Positions 59,545 to 64,000 of a DNA stretch of 64,000 nucleotides are shown here, in pieces; the first letter of the stretch is position 1, and every line of letters begins with the position of its first letter. This stretch comes from Hemileia vastatrix (taxonomy: Eukaryota > Basidiomycota > Pucciniomycetes > Pucciniales > Zaghouaniaceae), in the NCBI GenBank assembly GCA_030280995.1, contig JASXTE010000009.1:32899501-32963500 (forward strand). Direction: 5' to 3'. The notes under the pieces are model-generated. The model was not told the DNA's origin, did no database searches, and was given only the letters and a program-made list of their open reading frames with translations. A program made the position numbers and the translations under genes.

Positions 59545-60150
59545 GCACCAGACCTGGAACAAAAACCAAGGGTTTCCCCATTGCTCACATTTGTGGCCAA
59601 GGAAATGTTTTTGAAAGGTGTAGAAGAAACCCTAATGGTGCACAATTGGGAGGACTTACTTTTAGACCCCAATCTCACCACTCCAAAACCTTTCCACAAT
59701 TCCAAATCTTCATCTTCACTTCAATCTTCCAAAACTTCAAATCTTGATTCATCTTCAGAATCAACTCTTTTAAAATTTTGCAGTTTATCCTCATGCTGGA
59801 GGCCCAAAGATTGATCTTGATGATCTTCTTTCTTCATAATTTCATGCAATTTAACCTCATGCTGGAGGCCCAAAAATTGATCTTGACGATCTCCACAAAA
59901 ATATTTTGACTCTTCTTTCTTCATTATCTTCAGATTCATTTCTTGATTTTCTTGAGTTATCTTGAAATTTTTATCTTCTTTTCTTGAGTTTTCATCTGAC
60001 CTACAAAAATAACCAGGGGTTTCCCCAATGCTCACAGGTGTGGCCCAGGTAATGTATTTGAAAGGTGTAGAAGAAACCCTAGTGGTGCACAATTGGGAGG
60101 ACTTACTTTTAGACCCCAATCTCACAGCCCCAGGACTTTTCCGCATATCT
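59545..60150 (-). repeat. Internal direct duplications in the protease-RT linker of A2
   Basis: About 130 bp at 59570-59700 recurs at about 60005-60135 (CAATTGGGAGGACTTACTTT in both). A shorter unit with CTCATGCTGGAGGCCCAAA and TTGATCTTGA occurs at about 59788 and 59851. Both are coding-strand repeats, so the translated linker repeats too (RLGSKSKSSQLCT twice). A1 shows no such expansion. Confidence 0.8.
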
Positions 60151-60385
60151 TTCAATAAAGATATATAAACAATCTTTTTTTTTGAGCTTGAGTTAAAAAT
60201 AATTGAGAATCTTGAAAGAGAACAGAGACTTGATAAAAAACTTGATGAATACTTGCAGAGAAGAGAAACATTAAAAAGAGAAATTTGAAAATCAACTTGG
60301 TATATCTCCAAGGGAGCTGACCTACTACAAGCTGGGATTTCCTCATCTTGGGGAGAGGTTGTAGCACTAGGGTGATCAGCCCTAC

Positions 60386-60900
60386 TCATTCTAAAAAAGA
60401 TAGACCCTGACTAGAGCCCAAGCCACACCCCAAAAAACCAGAGGCGACACCCACTTCTTTCCTTCTCCTGAAACAATCCATGCACTGGCACATTGAAGAT
60501 AAACTAGGCGTGGTCTCCCAACCATCCTCTTCAGGGGATGATAATCTCATGTGAAGTCCCCTTTCATCTTCACCAGTCCACTCCAAACTGATTCCCAAAT
60601 CAAATTGATAACCAATTCTTACCTGAAAATCCATCAAGAATGGACCACCCAAAACAGCTTTAATTGTTCCCTTAGCAATATAAAAATGAACCTTCCCTGA
60701 GGCTCCGCCAATATCTAACTTCACAAACTCAGAAGTTTCAACCAATTCAGTGACATGGCCAGCGATCCCTCTCAAATTCCCACCAATATCAGTTTCAATG
60801 GGGAGGCCTAATTGAGTTGCCTCAAACAAAGAAATCTGGTTTATCTGAGAACCTGAATCCACCAATGCCCTTGCCTACCTGCCATTCAGAGTGACATTGA
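60386..60900 (-). pseudogene. Protease domain of element A2
   Basis: The frame 60865-60386 begins VDSGSQINQIS, the catalytic loop, with VHFYIAKGTIKAVLGGPFLMDF later. It ends at a TAG at 60386. The preceding TAG at about 60875 separates it from the gag linker. Domain residues look intact and match A1. Confidence 0.85.
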
Positions 60901-62500
60901 CATATCCTAGAGGAGCAGAAAAATGAGTTTCCAACCCCTCACCAAACTGTTCCTCAGAATAACAGATGTATTTAACCTCCCAAGAAGAAACTCTTCTCCT
61001 GGTCAACAACTTTTTCTGTCTATCAGCCAACCCTGGACTGATAGCATAAAATTCTCTACAAGAAAGGGAAACCTGACCCTGAATCATCCTCTCCAGGACA
61101 GAGTCCATAACATTAACTTGACCAGCAACTACTGGCCTCTCAAAGTGAGCTCTTTGCTTCACTACCTTGGTCCTAGAAGCTTCTTGAGGACCAGCACCAC
61201 CAACAGATTTACCATTAACAGGAACCAAACCAGATCCCTCACCAGAACCTCTAACTCCAGCAGGCTTTGGAAATGAAGCCTAAGGGACATCCTCCTCAGA
61301 GTCAGAATCAACCTCCATTGGCATTAGCTCACCATATGTCCAATGAACCAAAACTAGGGGGGCCCATGTCAGCCATACCCTTCTGCATCTTTTACAGCTC
61401 CTCTTTGCTGTACCTCTTCCTAGCTGCACTCAGCTTAGGATCCACCTTTAAAGAATTTGACTTTGGTTGGGCCTGAGAACTACTCTTAGGCCTTCCCACC
61501 TTCCCTGCTTCCACATCATAAACACCAGCCAAGCATTACCCACTTTACTGTACACCACAGGAATACAACACCGAACCACCAAAAGAAGTAGAAAAAGAGA
61601 CCTTATTGACCTCCTTTTTCTTTTCCTTGACGAAATCATCCTCTTTACCAGAACACTTCCCCTGCTCAGAAATCTCCTCAAACCTTGGTCTCCTTTGATT
61701 GAGACCAACCCTTCTCCTGACCAAATCAACAGGAGCCTTCCCCTCACTGGGCTTCAAAAATGAACCATCAGGCAATTTGAAAACCCTACCATCAAATTCC
61801 ACCTTTCCTTCAGACAAATCCCTGTTCAATGCCCAAAAATCATTGGACCTGTTCCCCCTCCTGTTGCAATAAGATCAGAACCAAGGATCACTCCTACCAG
61901 CCCTCCTATCAAAATCTCTAGCCTGAGAAGGTGCCTTATTGACCTTCTTAGCCTCCTGAACAAAAATATGCAGCTGCTTTGTGAGATCAGCCAACTGCTC
62001 CACCACTGGGTCCCTTTCCTGTTAGGGAACCTGCACTAAATTCTTCTCCTCCTTCTTCTTCCTAACTTTCTCTTCAGCCAAAGCCTCACTGACTTTGCTG
62101 ACATATTTGGCACACTCCTCTTGATAGGTGTCCACAGTCAACAACTTAAAATGGGCCTCCACAGCCTCCTTCACCTTATCCAAGGTAGGAAACTTCTGGT
62201 CCCCATTAGAAAGAGTCTTCATCAATTCCTTCCTTGACAGCTCCTTCAACACATTCATCCTGACATCTCTAGCCAGGGAAGACCAAAAAACATCCTTGGC
62301 AGCATTTTCATGTGCCAGCTCCTCCACTTCCACCAAGTATTCCACCACAGGATCAAACTGTATCAGAAACTTTCTGTAACTATGTAAGTTATCAACACCA
62401 CCATAAGATTGCCATTAACTGACAACCTTGTTCAGATCCACCATAGTGAACCTGACACCCCATCTATCCACCATCTCCCTACACAATAACTTCCAATACC
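60875..62500 (-). pseudogene. Gag and gag-pol linker of element A2, 5' truncated
   Basis: 62348-62022 is gag core (VEYLVEVEELAHENAAKDVFW, AVEAHFKLL). Near 61870 a knuckle remnant SYCNRRGNRSNDF has lost Cys and His, and LNRDLSEGKVEFDGRVFKL follows as in A1. 61228-60875 is the linker (SCREFYAISPGLADRQKKLLT) before protease. Stops and frameshifts are frequent. Near 62500 gag gives way to satellite DNA, so the start of gag, leader and 5' LTR are gone. Confidence 0.78.
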
Positions 62501-64000
62501 TCTTATTGTATATGCATTATAAAAGTTTCCTTCTGAGCGTCAGACCGTCCTTCATAAGGACACTTTTGCTAAAGTCTGTAACACCTTCAATATTATGGCT
62601 AGACAACAATCAAATACCATTGAGATTAGAAAAACCCTTTCCTTCCTATTGCACAGAAGCTATAGTGTCCACCTGAGTAATGGTCCATTTCTGGGAAGAA
62701 CACTTTGATAATTTGAGCTACTCATGTTCTACAGACTTACTCAATCACCAATATGCTTTATAAAAGACTCTTCCTTAGCATTATCCAATGCTCAGAAAGA
62801 GACTTGGTGCCTTGTAAGGCCAGATGTCACTGTTTTTTAATTTTATTTAAAAAATAAATCTCATATTTTAAAAATGCATTTTATTGAATTGTTATTATTC
62901 ATGGTAAAAAAATCTGTATAATTCATTTAAAACCAAAATAATACTACCTCAAAATTCTCAATAAATTTGAAAGTATATTGCAACACATCATTATTATTTA
63001 AAAATAGCATTAAGCCATTTAATATCTGAAAAGAAAGAATAATATTTTCTTATTAATATATTGAACTGCTAAATCTCCTTTATTATTATGATCACAGTAT
63101 AGCATTCTGCCAGATGCATTTTGCACTTCAGATTTAACAATCCTGAAATCATAGATAATAAACTGGTAAAATCCAGTTCATTATATTATTATTATGAAAA
63201 GATAAATATTATCCCATACATATGTGGAAACTGTGATATCTGAATTTTCTTCACTTAGGCCATCTAATGAAATGATTTAGGAAAATCATAGGAGTTGTAA
63301 AATAATAATGCTTCAAAATTCTTCACATTTGCATTTTAAATAATTTTTCCTAACTAACAGATTGATTTATTAATCAATACACACTTTAGCAAAAATATAT
63401 GTGGGACAAAAAATATAATAACCATGCTTTTCAAAGGTTTTAAAACTTATCAATGTAAAAATTTACCCTGTTACAGCCTTGTTGATACTCTATGTCACCC
63501 ACTGGCACAAATATGTTTTTGACCATTAGTCAAGTAATTTCTGAAAACCTTAAATCAAAAATTATAGGATTAAAAAAGTATCTTATTAACCAGTTCACAC
63601 AATATTTTATTGTGTGCACAATAATTTTTTATAATCTATAAAAGATACAAAGATATATGTATAATACCTAAATGATTTACAACTTAAAAGTGTACTTCTC
63701 AGCTATGGACCGTTGTTCAGGAAGACACCTTAAGTGCTGCATAAGTAGATGACGAGGGTTTTACTAATATCCTTGGTATTTGATGTTTGGCTAAACATTA
63801 AAGTGAAGGTGTTACACACTTGGTCCAAAGTGTCCTTCTGAACAAAGGTCTGACGCTCAGAAGTACACTTTAATAATGCATATCATATAGGTATTTTATA
63901 TAAACATTTTATCTTTAAAGTTTTTAAAATTGTCATTCTTGTGATGAACTATTTTTCAGGTTAACACATTAAGTACTGTAAATGACATTAGCTCTTTTAA
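62500..64000. repeat. ~1.63-kb satellite, right block
   Basis: Matches 50620-51097 from its left edge and 49100-50600 further on (for example CCTATTGCACAGAA, ATGGTCCATTTCTG, GCAACACA). Inverted AAGTGTCCTTCTGA-like repeats recur near 62525 and 63820. It continues to the window end. No gene is evident. Confidence 0.8.

Noticed and set aside
57121..61763. Several plus-strand ORFs of 60-120 codons across A2 pol and gag
   Set aside because: They are shadows of the minus-strand RT, integrase and gag frames and show no motifs.

Overview
The window looks like a transposon graveyard from a fungal genome, most likely a mushroom-forming basidiomycete (Agaricomycete). The grounds are short spliceosomal introns with GTAAGT donors, chromodomain Ty3/gypsy elements, a Tnp2/Plavaka-type CACTA transposase, a Rad5/HLTF-like SNF2 ATPase and small Zn2Cys6-like genes. 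The DNA is AT-rich. I see no intact conserved host gene, no rRNA or tRNA and no CRISPR array. The organism is inferred; nothing here fixes the species.

Layout. (1) 1-11726: Ty3/gypsy element A1, plus strand, with decayed gag, protease, RT/RNase H and integrase, then two genes on the opposite strand before the 3' LTR. (2) 11727-14930: decayed Tnp2/Plavaka-like transposase, minus strand, cut by the A1 LTR. (3) 15712-42822: gypsy element C, minus strand, 5-bp target duplication GTTAG, split by other insertions. A 260-bp CACTA MITE (39949-40208) sits in its gag. An 18.3-kb CACTA-like element (19223-37561, TSD TAT) sits in its RT. That element is mostly a ~610-bp satellite with a 46-bp palindrome in each unit, and the satellite is itself interrupted by a third gypsy element, B (23117-31531, minus strand). 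(4) 42828-47614: the locus into which C jumped, holding an unrecognised pseudogene, a decayed SNF2/Rad5-like gene with clear introns, and a CACTA-type terminus. (5) 47615-51097: low-complexity DNA, an LTR fragment, an ATGCAT array ending in another CACTA-type terminus, and a ~1.63-kb satellite. (6) 51098-62500: gypsy element A2, minus strand, related to A1, with intact RT, a missing 5' end, and a 4-kb region beyond pol carrying opposite-strand Zn2Cys6-like genes. (7) 62500-64000: the 1.63-kb satellite again.

The strongest candidate for something new is a recurring cassette. Three gypsy elements (A1, A2, B) each carry, between integrase and 3' LTR and on the opposite strand, a small gene with C-x2-C-x6-C-x(12-14)-C-x2-C-x6-C, a binuclear zinc-cluster pattern. 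In each element the first antisense gene after the 3' LTR has a TATA-like box about 96-102 nt before its ATG. A second candidate is a possible large Plavaka/CACTA element whose terminus lies next to the transposase, the SNF2-like ATPase and an unknown gene. Decay in B is dominated by CGA-to-TGA stops, which points to CpG methylation.
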